From Apteryx mantelli (Eukaryota > Chordata > Aves > Apterygiformes > Apterygidae): 64,000 nucleotides of DNA. The DNA lies in the NCBI RefSeq assembly GCF_036417845.1, contig NC_090020.1, positions 38,982,425 through 39,046,424 of the forward strand, in the 5' to 3' direction. How positions within the stretch are numbered: the stretch's first letter is position 1; the number at the start of each line of letters is the position of its first letter. Below are positions 40,901 through 49,932 of the stretch, piece after piece. A program made the position numbers and the translations under genes. The notes under the pieces are model-generated. The model saw only the letters and a list, made by a program, of their open reading frames with translations. It was not told where the DNA came from and did not search any database.

Positions 40901-43512
40901 AGGAGGAAGGTTGAAACATTTCTGCCGTTTTCGTTTCCACAGACAGCTGTCGTCATCAGATTCAGAAAAGCTCTCATCACTTGAGTCCACACTTTTGGTT
41001 GTCCGATAAGGGACACTTGGCGCACAGGATGAAATGATACTCTGGAAAGGTCTGACTGAATTATTGCCATCATGTGAGTTCTGAAAAAGTAAATGCCTAT
41101 TAATCCAATTACTCCTGTAAAAAAGACCTATCAAGTCATGTTAAAAATTTGATTATTTAAACAGGAAAATTATTGATTCTGACTAATGTGACTAGGCAGT
41201 CCTCTATGAGCATCTTAAGGGCTGCAGATGACAAAAGCATCTTACGAAACTTCTGTATTTTGTATGCTCACACATGAAAGACTGTAGCATGGCTGCTACA
41301 GAAAACATACATATCATGAGTAACTAATCTGACTTAACCAAAGTTACATTAAGAAAATAAAGTTAAGATTATTAAGAAATTGGAAAAGCTACTAAAATTC
41401 CCAAATAAAACAAGTGACAGACACAAACAGTAGTTTTAAGACTCAAAGAATAAAGCATCACAGCAACCTAGCAGAAAATTTTGTAACGTTTGAGAAGTGA
41501 ATGTTCTCTCTGGAGTCTCACCTTTCAGAAAGGGGGTCTGGACTAATGATTTGTAACCACAATAGTGTTTACACTATTGCAGTGTATCAAGAAAAAACAA
41601 AACAAACAAAAAGACACCTCGGATGCTGTGCAGACATTGGGAAGCTAACAGCATATAGTGATTCTGATTCAATCAGGACAATGCATAGTCAGCTAGAGAA
41701 AATAATACCTCATAGGTGAAATATGTTGTTTGTGTGATTTTTCTGATTTTTTTAACCAACAAGTAGCTATAAGCTCACCATGGCCTGTTCTCAAGTAGGA
41801 CACAAGAAAAAGGTTTTAAAATACTTTACAAACAAGTCTCATTGTTATAGAAGTATTCAGAAAAGGCTAATTCCCCATTTTTCTGACTGGCAGTCTAAAA
41901 TACCAAAACAAAACCTGCTCAAAGCTGCATCATCTGTCAAAGCACCATGGTTAACATAACCCAGAATTCTTATTCTCAATGCACAAAACTTTGGGTCATG
42001 CTTCTGTACCATTCTACAGTAAGCATTTTTCTTGCTAATAATTCTAGTGTTCCCCCTAATGACTTCCTGTCATGAAGTTATATAATATTTCATGATCTTT
42101 AAAAATAGTCTTCTCTTCTTTCAATCTTGGGTTAAATAAAAACCTTTATTTAACCTTACTGTTCTTTCACCAACATTATGACACCATTTCCTTTTTTCCT
42201 ACTAGAAGGCAACAGAGAACACAAGAAGTCTTTGGCCTATTTTAATCACATTATGAAATACAAATCTCTAAGTTAAAATGTATTCAATAACACAAAATAG
42301 TAGCACACTGTTCACAACTCCACAAATTAAAAAATATATATCTGTAATCTCTTTTTGTGCTACACATCTCAGAACTACATTACAAATAAATAGAAGTAAC
42401 TAAAGAAAATAAAAATCCTTACATATACAGTGTAATACACTCATTTATCATATTTTGAAGTCTTTTCCTGTCCTTGTACTACCATAAATACCTCATATAA
42501 CTTCATAACACAACTTAACAGGAAAACTGCAAGAAACACTGGAAAATAAACAGCATCTCTTCAGCAACTGATGCATACAGGAGTTTTAAATGCAAGGGAA
42601 AGCAGTATGGTATTGATAGTTTTCATATGTTTTTAAAGCTTTTTTAAGGCGTTTTTATTGCCTTTTCCTGAAATGACCAACCACAACACAGAACACACTC
42701 CTTTGCTCATCAAATCCAAAGCCTAATAAATCCAAAAGCTCCCCTCCCCCCAACACACAGTTTTCCCAAATGAACAGGCATCAGAAGGACAGGCTAGTTC
42801 CCAGATCCAAGGCACGAAGAAAGCGATTATTCTTTAGGAAAGATGTTTCTAACCCAGTTGTTTAGGCTCCAGCAGGGCCCCACCTCCCGCAGGACACGGG
42901 CATCTCCCCAGCTCCGCTGTCCCGGCAGAGAAAGCCTGCAAGCAGCTCATTCTCGAGCGAGCACCACCCAGCGTCTCCCAGCCCCTCGAAGGAAGGCATC
43001 ACGGGCACATGGGAGGGCCGTGAGCCCGGCCTGCGGCCCACCTCGTGCGCTTGTGTGTACCGGTGGCGGGGCGGAAAAACGGGGAGGGAGGGAGGCTCCC
43101 CGTGCAGCGCCGAGCGGCGGCGCCGGGGGCGGCAGAGGCGGGCGGGGAAGGCCGGGCCGGCAGCGCAGCAAGCGGGGAAAAAGGGACGAAGCGTGCGAGG
43201 AGAAGGAAGATAGAGGCAGGGAAGGGGCTGGGCTCTCCCGGTTGCGCCTTCTGCGCCCAGCTACTAGGGGCTGCGCAGCCGCCGCTCCCGGCCGCCCGCC
43301 GGTCATGGCGCTGCGGCGGCGAGGGGGACCAGGACCGCGGGAGCCGTCAGAGCCGCGGGAGCCACGGACCCGCTTCATGCCCGCCTCCGCAGCCTCGCCT
43401 CCCTCACCTGCTGCGGGTTCCCGGGAGAGCCGGCCCCAGCCATATCAGAGTCCGAGCCGGAGAGCTCCCCGTCCTCCACGTCGCCCTCCATCCGCCGCGC
43501 CTCCAGCGCCAT
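34713..43512 (-). CDS. PHAX: PHAX, phosphorylated adaptor for RNA export (5 exons, complete)
   Basis: PHAX bridges capped U snRNA (via the cap-binding complex) to CRM1/RanGTP for nuclear export. It also moves snoRNAs to Cajal bodies, and it is regulated by CK2-type phosphorylation. Five exons (43512-43408, 41080-40461, 38867-38747, 36798-36715, 34982-34713) join without frame breaks to 399 codons plus TAG; human PHAX is 394. Visible features include the acidic serine patches DGELSGSDSD (exon 1) and SVDSSDESFSESDDD (exon 2). Two basic NLS-like clusters (KRKRQK, KRKRPVKDR) and a leucine-containing segment ATELGILGMDG also lie in exon 2. The conserved RNA-binding domain runs from about residue 225 through exons 3-4 (DLIARVVKIIG, ELLMETAEVEQNGGLF, RRRTPGGVYLNLLK). 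The tail is acidic and ends DLEIF. The gene is divergent to ALDH7A1 and tandem with TEX43 and LMNB1. Confidence 0.97.
34983..36714 (-). other. PHAX: PHAX intron 4
   Basis: 1.7 kb intron. A T12-G11 run lies at 36453-36475. Nothing else was recognised. Confidence 0.85.
36453..36475. repeat. T12-G11 homopolymer junction
   Basis: Twelve T are followed directly by eleven G within PHAX intron 4. It is a length-unstable tract and a likely sequencing weak point. Confidence 0.85.
36715..36798 (-). CDS. PHAX: PHAX exon 4
   Basis: 84 bases, 28 codons (NGTRRRTPGGVYLNLLKNTP to EEQIK), acceptor TTATGAAG|A, donor AAG|GTAAAA. It encodes the second half of the RNA-binding domain. Confidence 0.95.
36799..38746 (-). 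other. PHAX: PHAX intron 3
   Basis: 1.9 kb intron with a T23 run at 37097-37119 (A23 on the transcript strand). No coding signal was seen. Confidence 0.85.
37097..37119. repeat. T23 homopolymer
   Basis: Twenty-three T, the longest single-base run in the window. It reads as A23 in the PHAX pre-mRNA. No flanking target duplication or retroposed body was recognised beside it, so I treat it as a simple repeat. Confidence 0.85.
38747..38867 (-). CDS. PHAX: PHAX exon 3
   Basis: 121 bases encoding Arg242 (completed) to Val282, the first half of the RNA-binding domain. Acceptor is a C/T-rich tract then AAAAG|G; donor GTG|GTAAGA. It lacks an open frame long enough to stand out and was found by its splice sites and its match to PHAX. 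Confidence 0.95.
38868..40460 (-). other. PHAX: PHAX intron 2
   Basis: 1.6 kb intron. The minus-strand 110-codon open frame at 40242-39910 has no splice support or recognisable similarity. Confidence 0.8.
40461..41080 (-). CDS. PHAX: PHAX exon 2
   Basis: 620 bases, acceptor CTTTTTCAG|A at 41083-41081, donor TATCG|GTGAG at 40460-40459 (splits Arg242). It holds the phosphoserine-rich patch, both basic clusters and the NNIWGVVLQEQ block. The frame reads through 5' of the acceptor by chance. Confidence 0.96.
41081..43407 (-). other. PHAX: PHAX intron 1
   Basis: 2.3 kb intron, AT-rich until about 42850 where the CpG island begins. No other gene is seen. Confidence 0.85.
43408..43512 (-). CDS. 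PHAX: PHAX exon 1
   Basis: 35 codons, MALEARRMEGDVEDGELSGS onward, donor CAG|GTGAGG at 43407-43406. The start matches the mammalian MALE start and lies within an AAAGATGGCGC (YY1-like) sequence. The same frame stays open upstream to an ATG at 43764. Confidence 0.93.
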
Positions 43513-43726
43513 CTTTCCGCCGCGACGCCAGAGCTCGGCGACTCCCGGGAGGCGGGGGCGAGCCAGGAGGGCGTGGCCGCGACGCGGGCGCCCCGCGCAC
43601 GCGGATCCCTCTCCACCAATAGCGAGAGCCGCCGGCAGCGGCAACCCCTCCCGGCAGCTATGGCGGAGAGCGCGTTGCATGTCGGGAGCGTCGACGGGAG
43701 TGGGAAAGAGGGGAGGTGCGCGCTGC

Positions 43727-43738
43727 GCCGCCATCTTG
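43727..43738 (-). promoter_or_regulatory. YY1-type element CAAGATGGCGGC
   Basis: This is the canonical YY1 core in the PHAX sense orientation, 215 bases upstream of the PHAX ATG. YY1 sites of this orientation usually sit just downstream of the transcription start, so it suggests a start near 43740-43800. Its internal ATG is in frame with PHAX. Confidence 0.5.
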
Positions 43739-46029
43739 CTGTTCTGAGGGTGCTCCGTCCTCATGTCGCGGTGGTGTCGCGACGCTGCGCCAGCGTTTCG
43801 TGCCGCTGTTGTAGCATGTTGTCTGAGCGCCGCCGTTACGGAAATGTCTGGGGTGGCACAAAAAGGCGGCTACAAAACAAAAATCCCTTGTTAATTTACA
43901 CAAAAATTCTGCTAGGTCGCTTTACCACAGGCCTGCGTGGATCTGGCAGGGCTTTGCTCGGTGGTCAGGGGCTGCGCAGGGCCCTGCTGCTCTAGGCACC
44001 ACAGCATGGAACGCCTTTTATCAACGCAAGAAGCAGCATCTTAAAAGCTATTGCATTAGCAAGGCAGTAAGATGGCCCATTCTGATCTCTACAGCAGATT
44101 CTTGAGGTATTGCTCTTTCTTTGACATATATTGTATATTTAGGTGGTGGGGTTTTTGTCCTGTGTCACTCAAAGTAGAAAACTCTAGAAAGAGAAGTGTT
44201 TTTTGCATCCCTCCATAAAGCCCTACCCCAGAGCTCTTACTAAATGTTCATTGTCTCTGTTTTTCACCCAGAAATGGGATCATATTGGGCTGTTTCACAT
44301 ATCTTGTGAGTGACCTGATCTGAAACAACAGTTATGCTCGCTCCCTGCTACCCTGATAATTTGGCATTGTAGAAATGCTGGTCCTGTTAAAGGATTGACC
44401 TTTCAGGAAACTGTTAAATCATCTGTTTGTTCCATTTGCCTATGCAGTAGGAGCCAGAAAACCTGCAAGGGAAATCATGTTTATCAGGGTTTGGGTTTGC
44501 TTTAACCACTGCATGAGTAACATTCAAATCCTTTTAGCAAAATCACCATGGTAGGTTAGCCCTGCAGTCTCAGATCTTGTATCAGAAAGGAAAACTGAGG
44601 GCAAAAGTTTATTCTCATAGAAGCTGTTAAAGTTAGTTGCTTCAGAATGTCAAATTGTTAGTCACTTTTATTGCAATAAGGATCTAAAAATGGGTTGACT
44701 TGTGGTTGCAATGCTACTATATAAATTTATGAGTTATTGTAGGCTCTGTCCTGAACTAATCGCACCTGTATACCACAATACTTACGTGCAGAACTAGAGA
44801 CAATTGTAAGCAGCAGATTCAACAATGACAAGTCCTCTGTAAAAGCATGCTGAAAACTGAAGGCACCCAAGAAAAGCATTTATACTAACAAGCTACTTAG
44901 TTAAACCCCAGCCAAATGCAGAGGTTTTTGTTTTTGGCAGAGTTCTGCCTGGGTGCCAGGTTCCATTTTCATTAATGTTCTACTTTGTTGAATATTGAAG
45001 GGACCAGTGTTCCAGGATGGGATGTACTACAGTAAGAAAGTGGTATGCAGACACATTTCTGAAAGGAAACTTTGGTGTACGAGAGAACATTCTCTTACTG
45101 ACTTTCGTGAGCATCACTAGAATGGATCTTTTCCTGTCTGTTTGAAAGCTTTGGTAGAAGTGATAATTTGAGCAACACTTGTACCCGTTTGGCAGAGGAA
45201 TGATCAGAGACCAGTTTTAAATTTCACAGGTTCTGAGCTGTGCTTTCATTAGTGGGCATAACAAGTCCAAATCAAGGATGATGCAAATTGTCAGACTAGC
45301 ATGAATGTGCTGCCAAATGAGCTTAGCTAATTTCGACCACATATCTGCACATTAGAATCCTTCTCACTGAAATTCACTTTAATAAATACAGACCTAAAAT
45401 AACAGGCTTAGTATGAACATGCAGACCAGACAGAAAAAATTCATACTGTAGTCAGATATGGAGCTTTATTTAATCTTCTGTGCCCCAAGTGGACACATTA
45501 AGGCTTAGGTACTTACATAGCTTCTCGAAGCACAGTGTTTCTGTATCCAAGCTCTCCTGCTATTGTTCCTGCTTTACAGGTATGTAACAGAAGCACAGGA
45601 TGTATCTATACTGTATTTCAGGCATTGGCCTGAGTTCACACTTCTGTTTCATGCGTAGTTTTTGTAGGCATCCCGACATTTAGACATGGGCTTGGGCACA
45701 CCAGGAAGAGAAAGTGCAGGCACAGGTTAAGCTTTTATGCAGGTCTAACCACATTTTTATCTACATCTGTATTACAGTGGATGATTCAAAAATGTATGAC
45801 TTGCATGGCTAGTACTGCATAGCTGATTAGAGCCCAATGTGATGCAGACAAGTTGGCCTAGAGTCCTTCCTAGAAAAAATTTGGCACCATTTGTTACAGT
45901 GGCAGTCTGAACTGTTTGGATGCCCTGTAGCAAAATGGATGAACAGAGCCAAGTCAGGCGCAGTGCCAGGGTTTTGACTCTCTTTCTGGCATGACCAATA
46001 AGGTAGTCATGGCTGGGGAAACTAATTAC

Positions 46030-46115
46030 TTATGGTGATGGAGGAAATCTGTGAAGGAGCTAGGAATTGAAACCATGTTGTTCAATGCCTCAGCTAGTGT
46101 GCTAAGCATTTGTCA
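46030..46115 (+). repeat. Ancient MIR/CR1-L3-tail-like relic
   Basis: GGAGCTAGGAATTGAAACCATG followed by CTCAGCTAGTGTGCTAAGCATT resembles the conserved 3' segment shared by MIR-type and L3-type repeats (AGAGCTGGGAATTGAACCC...AGTGCTCTAACC). The similarity is recalled, not computed, and the copy is heavily diverged. Confidence 0.45.
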
Positions 46116-47419
46116 GTCCTACTTATTTGCTAGAATTCAATTTATAGGTTGAAGACATCTTGCAAATTTGTCATTGTGAGATACTCCTTTGAGCATACAT
46201 ATACATAATCTAGAAAAGATAAGAGTCTGCACAAGATTATGAAATGCATTAGAAATGCAGCCTTTCAAAGTCCATCAGGCCAAATCAGCTATATTCTGTC
46301 TAGGTACCAAATTCAGAGCCTCAGTATTTAGCACTGAGAGAAAACCTGTCTTTCTAGTGACAAAACTATATGCAGTAGTATACCTCTCTAGTGTCTTTTT
46401 ATTGTCCCTTTGAGAGGTGTCAGAACCAGACCTTCTGAGGGTGATCTCTCTGAAGTTTCAGTAGGGTCGCCTGAGTTCATCATCTCTGCAAGGCATCTTG
46501 CCACTTTCAAATGCAAAGACGTGGGCTTCTGTTCTTTCTGGGGTTTATTGTGCCAGTGAATGATAGGCAATGACAGTTATGGCCACAAAAACCTCTTAAG
46601 TGAATCAGGTGCTCTTTTAAAAGCATGTTCCTCTCTGAGGCACCTAGGGATGGAGCTGCTGAAGTTCCCACTTCACCGGTTGCTGCATACGGTACGGCCA
46701 ACTGGAGCCTGTTTGATCTTAGATACTAAATTAACCTTTTAAGAGTAAGGTTTGTATTAGGAGTAAGAGTTAACAGGAGATAAAACAACTCGTGAGCTGC
46801 CTTATATCTCTGGGTCACTAGATCAAAACAAGTTCACTGTGGGTCAGGTGTGATTGAAACTTGTTATCTGACACGTTTTTGGTGGCCTGTGTGAAAGAAA
46901 TGGATGGTGTCATTCCAGTTTCAGCTGGAACCCTCTTGTTAGTCTCTGCAGACCGGACAATGAAAAAATACTTAAGAAGACTGATCTACTGTATCATCCT
47001 AAGGACAGTTTCCTGAGGTCAAGGTTTTAAAGGCACAATGTTAAAGGAGAGGAAGGAAGCTTGTGCTGCTATTCCCTTGACTATGCTTGTTCTGTGGATA
47101 GATGTAAGGTTTCATCATCTTGCTGAAGAAAATGTATTACTTTTCAGACATACTAATTTCTCATTCAAGTTGCTTTTGCTCAAAATTCTTTTTATATTCC
47201 CCTTGTAGTTAAATGAATTGCTGCCTTTTTTGATACACGTTTTATAGTATCCAAACCCAGTTTGCGTGTACAAGTGAGAATTTAATCTTGCATGTGATGA
47301 CACTAATGACATGTTCAGCTGTTGAACTGAGTACACAGTAATTTTCTTTTCCTGCTTTTATAGACCAGAATGTATATTTTCATATGACAATAGTAATAAT
47401 GCTTCATTCTGATGCAGCA

Positions 47420-47585
47420 GTTTCCTTGAAGTGGTTTACAAAGCAGGTCAGTATCTGCAGAGTATGTAGAGCTACGGTATAGTGAGCTTAAATCATTTTC
47501 CCAAGGCTGTGAAACACGTTGGTGTGAGATCCAAAAACAGAATCTAGGTTTCCTGAGTACCCGTATAATGATCTCCCCACAGAAA
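47420..47585 (+). repeat. Ancient MIR/CR1-L3-tail-like relic
   Basis: An ordered set of fragments matches the classic tail of amniote MIR/L3 repeats: GTTTACAAAGCAGG, TTTTCCCAAGGCTGTGAAAC, AGAATCTAGGTTTCCTGAGT and ATGATCTCCCCAC. That tail has the ACTTGCCCAAGGTCACACAG and CAGGTCTCCTGACTCCC blocks. The match is longer and better than at 46030-46115, but still judged by eye. Confidence 0.55.
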
Positions 47586-47845
47586 ATGAATTTCTCCCAT
47601 GACTAGTCTGTCAGGCAAAGTCTTAATGTAGTACCGTAGCAACAGACTTTCAGATTAAAATCCTCTCCCTGCAAACCTTGCCAGACTGCTTTATAGCTCT
47701 AATTTGATTATATCATCCAAAGATGCTTTTCATTTGACAAAATTACTTGAACAACCTTTTCTTAAAGGGCGAATCAATTATAGTTAATACTATTACCAGT
47801 AAGCAAAACTGTGTAGTTGTGGAAATCAAAAGATAAATTATGGCA

Positions 47846-47851
47846 GTTAGT
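47846..47851. repeat. Left target-site duplication GTTAGT
   Basis: This 6-mer stands exactly where AT-rich unique DNA changes to GC-rich gag-like sequence. An identical 6-mer follows the LTR at 49927-49932. Six bases is the duplication size of alpharetroviruses and ERVK-type elements. Confidence 0.75.
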
Positions 47852-49203
47852 TGTGCCCAGGGCCCTCGTCGCCGCCCGTACCAGGGGAGGGCAGCACAGC
47901 CCCGCCAAGGTCATGGCGGGAGCCCCTGACATTGCCATCTCCTGAGTCGTCAGGCACAGCCTCGCCTACCACCCCCGTGGGGACAAAGCCGTTCACGGCT
48001 CAACTATTAAAAATGTTTGAGCAGCTGTCAGTAAAACTGGAAAAGCTGGAACTGAGGGACGGGAAAGCTGTTCGCGCACTTTGCAACACCGTACTAGAGA
48101 CTTTAACGGCAATGAGCCGGTCTGTCAGGGAGGCACTGCAAAGGGCGCGGGAGAACTCCGAGGGGGGGGCATCGTCAGCGCCGTCACCCGCTGCGTCCCA
48201 GAAAGCGGAGGTTTCCTCAGAGCAGGCTGGTCCGAGCTCTGAGGCAAACGCGGAAGTGCACCCGGAGGAGGCTCAGAGAGGGGCGGCGGCCGCGCCCCTT
48301 GCTGACCTCAGAGACTTGGATGGAAAGGAGTGCCGACCACCTCCTAGTGCTCCCCCCCCGCCGCTGCCTAGCAACAGTCCCCTGCATCCACCGTTGCCGC
48401 TGTCTACGCCACCTCAGCGGCCGCCGCCTCTACCCTCCTTCAACGAGACCACCCGCTCACGCCAGACTCCATCAGAGTACCCCCCGCTGCTTTCGTCCAG
48501 CAAGTCTTCGGGGGACAACACGCCTGACACCAGAAATAAAGTACCGCCGTCACCAGAAGAAACCGTAAGAGTGCTACAGGAGCTATCAGAACGCCTGAAA
48601 AAAGTGGAGCTGCAGGCGCAAGAGAAAGAGGGAGGAGTACCTCCCCGCTTAATAAATCCCCTCGCCGGACTTCCAAGGGAGTCCCGCTGGAGTGGTTTTA
48701 TCAAGGACGCTATAATAGAAGGACAATGGAAGCCTGTTGCGGGGTCCGAGGGCCCCACAGCACTGGCGTTCCCCGTGCTACAACAGAATGGTCAGGGGAA
48801 ATGGGAACCACATGATTGGAAAATTTTACAACAAGCCGCCAAGGGTTGGGAGCCCTTGGAGCTGAGGCAAAAGGGGGGCACCCAATTTGGAACAATGGTA
48901 CCAAAAAAAAAAAAAAAAAGAAGGGAAAAAAAGGCCTTGCCGCCAGACGTCTTTTTGATATGTGGTGAGAGGGCCTGGCAGGGAATTCCAAAAAACGTAA
49001 TGGGTGGTCCATGTTATCTTGGCAAATTGACACTGCTGGCACCCAACAAAAATTGGTGGAGAAATATAACGGGGCATAGGACCGCCACCCGTAGTAAACA
49101 GGCAGCCACAGGGCTCTCACCAAATTGTAATGATAAGGTTACCCTACGCAGTCCTACTGAAAGAGTGTTTTTGTCCTTCTTGACATGCTATTCTGCAAAA
49201 TAG
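47852..49203 (+). pseudogene. Gag-env fusion open frame of the ERV
   Basis: About 450 codons stay open from the left element boundary to a TAG at 49201-49203. The frame has no ATG at its 5' end; the first in-frame ATG is 48013. The gag part includes a helical segment (about 48001-48150) and a proline-rich stretch with PSAP (48343-48354) and YPPL (48478-48489). These are motif types that recruit TSG101 and ALIX. A capsid-start-like block (FPVLQQNG, about 48769-48792) follows. After an A17 tract (48903-48919) the env-like part starts at about 48934 with LPPDVFLICG and GGPCYLGKLTL. The matrix N-terminus, most of capsid, nucleocapsid, pro and pol are absent, and env is joined out of natural order. 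Whether it is ever translated is unknown. Confidence 0.8.
48903..48931 (+). repeat. A17 tract and A-rich junction between gag and env parts
   Basis: Seventeen A, then GAAGGGA and a further A-run, lie exactly at the out-of-order gag/env junction. The tract keeps the reading frame and encodes a lysine run. Confidence 0.85.
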
Positions 49204-49553
49204 GGCTGCAATTGATTTTTGTTATTAGCTTAAGATCATGGTTGTGAGGATTTTGAAGGTATGTGCTGCATGAATTTGTCTGATCATGGTGAATCCATTC
49301 ACAAACAATTACAATGGTTGAAGGAGCACGCAAGTAAAATCTGTCAGAACCATGGGCCGTTAGACGAATGGCTAACTAACCTGTTTGGAAATCTACCGTA
49401 GTGGCTAATAGGGTTGCTTACTGAAGGCTTACGCATTCTACTAATCCTTGTAGTTGTATGTTTATGTTTATGTGTAGTATTAAGCTGTATTAAGAAAGCT
49501 CTGCTGAAAGTAGTGAACCAAGCCTGGATTGCTCATAAACAAGAAGGGGGAAT
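49183..49553 (+). pseudogene. Remnant of env transmembrane subunit
   Basis: In a frame shifted relative to the upstream fusion ORF, this encodes the end of the TM ectodomain with a CX6CC motif (49243-49269). A hydrophobic membrane anchor (about 49432-49490; LLILVVVCLCLCVVL) and a cytoplasmic tail run into the LTR. It is broken by a TAA at 49231-49233 and a TAG at 49399-49401. The segment that should hold the fusion peptide and N-terminal heptads appears deleted between about 49180 and 49190. It is non-functional. Confidence 0.85.
49536..49553 (+). other. Polypurine tract of the ERV
   Basis: AAACAAGAAGGGGGAAT immediately precedes the LTR and is the expected plus-strand priming site. Confidence 0.8.
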
Positions 49554-49926
49554 TGTGGGAGAATGGTTAAGCGAGAGAGGGCATGCTTTCTTAGAAGTGA
49601 GCAATCCTGCCTTCATGATGAAGGGAGGATCCCACGGCTATGTGAACTGTCCTTGAGCATTCCTAGACCATTACAGAAGGGAAAGGCAAGTAGTGGTAAA
49701 CAAGTAAAGGAGGGGGCCGACAAGCCCCTCCACGTGAACAGCAGCTTTGCACCAATCATGTATTCGCTTTAGGCGCGTGAACAGACTGTAAACCAATCAT
49801 ACAGCTATTGCTAGTGCATGCTTATTGCTTGTCTATATATACTCTGTGTAAGCTCTAATAAAGGGAGAATGACCATACTCATATTGAGACTCATCGTTAC
49901 TCCGGGTCCATCCCCCCACTCCGACA
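49554..49926 (+). repeat. 3' LTR (373 bp)
   Basis: It begins TGTGGGAG and ends CTCCGACA, imperfect terminal inverted repeats with TG...CA ends. It contains a TATA stretch (TATATATA, 49834-49841) and AATAAA (49857-49862) at the spacing of U3-R. It follows a polypurine tract and is followed by the GTTAGT duplication. It is in the same orientation as ALDH7A1, ending 877 bases before that gene's start codon. Confidence 0.9.
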
Positions 49927-49932
49927 GTTAGT
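49927..49932. repeat. Right target-site duplication GTTAGT
   Basis: Identical to 47846-47851 and directly after the terminal CA of the LTR. Confidence 0.75.

Larger units (their letters stand above)
42870..43860. promoter_or_regulatory. PHAX: PHAX CpG island / promoter
   Basis: A CpG-rich block over PHAX exon 1, the start of intron 1 and about 350 bp upstream, with GC boxes and an inverted CCAAT at 43616-43620. It has an NRF1-like GCGCACGCG near 43595. Composition returns to AT-rich after about 43860. It is probably a TATA-less housekeeping promoter, and may also fire in the plus direction. Confidence 0.85.
43861..47845. other. Intergenic region between PHAX and the ERV
   Basis: AT-rich sequence with no gene. 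It contains two relics of old amniote-wide interspersed repeats, described separately. A weaker suspect lies near 45480-45540 (GGCTTAGGTACTTACATAGC, reminiscent of CR1-L3 internal sequence). Confidence 0.7.
47852..49926 (+). mobile_element. Decayed class II-type endogenous retrovirus: gag fragment, env fragment, 3' LTR
   Basis: A 2.07 kb provirus remnant in sense orientation. In order it contains a gag-like region (proline-rich, late-domain motifs, start of capsid) and an A-rich junction, with pro and pol absent. A piece of env surface subunit, a broken transmembrane subunit, a polypurine tract and one complete LTR follow. The 5' LTR, leader and primer-binding site are missing, yet both outer ends abut the 6-bp duplication GTTAGT. 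The TM remnant has the CX6CC disulfide motif of gamma-/alpha-type envelopes. The 6-bp duplication points to an alpha-/betaretrovirus-like (class II) integrase, a combination known for bird ERVs. It cannot replicate. Confidence 0.9.
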
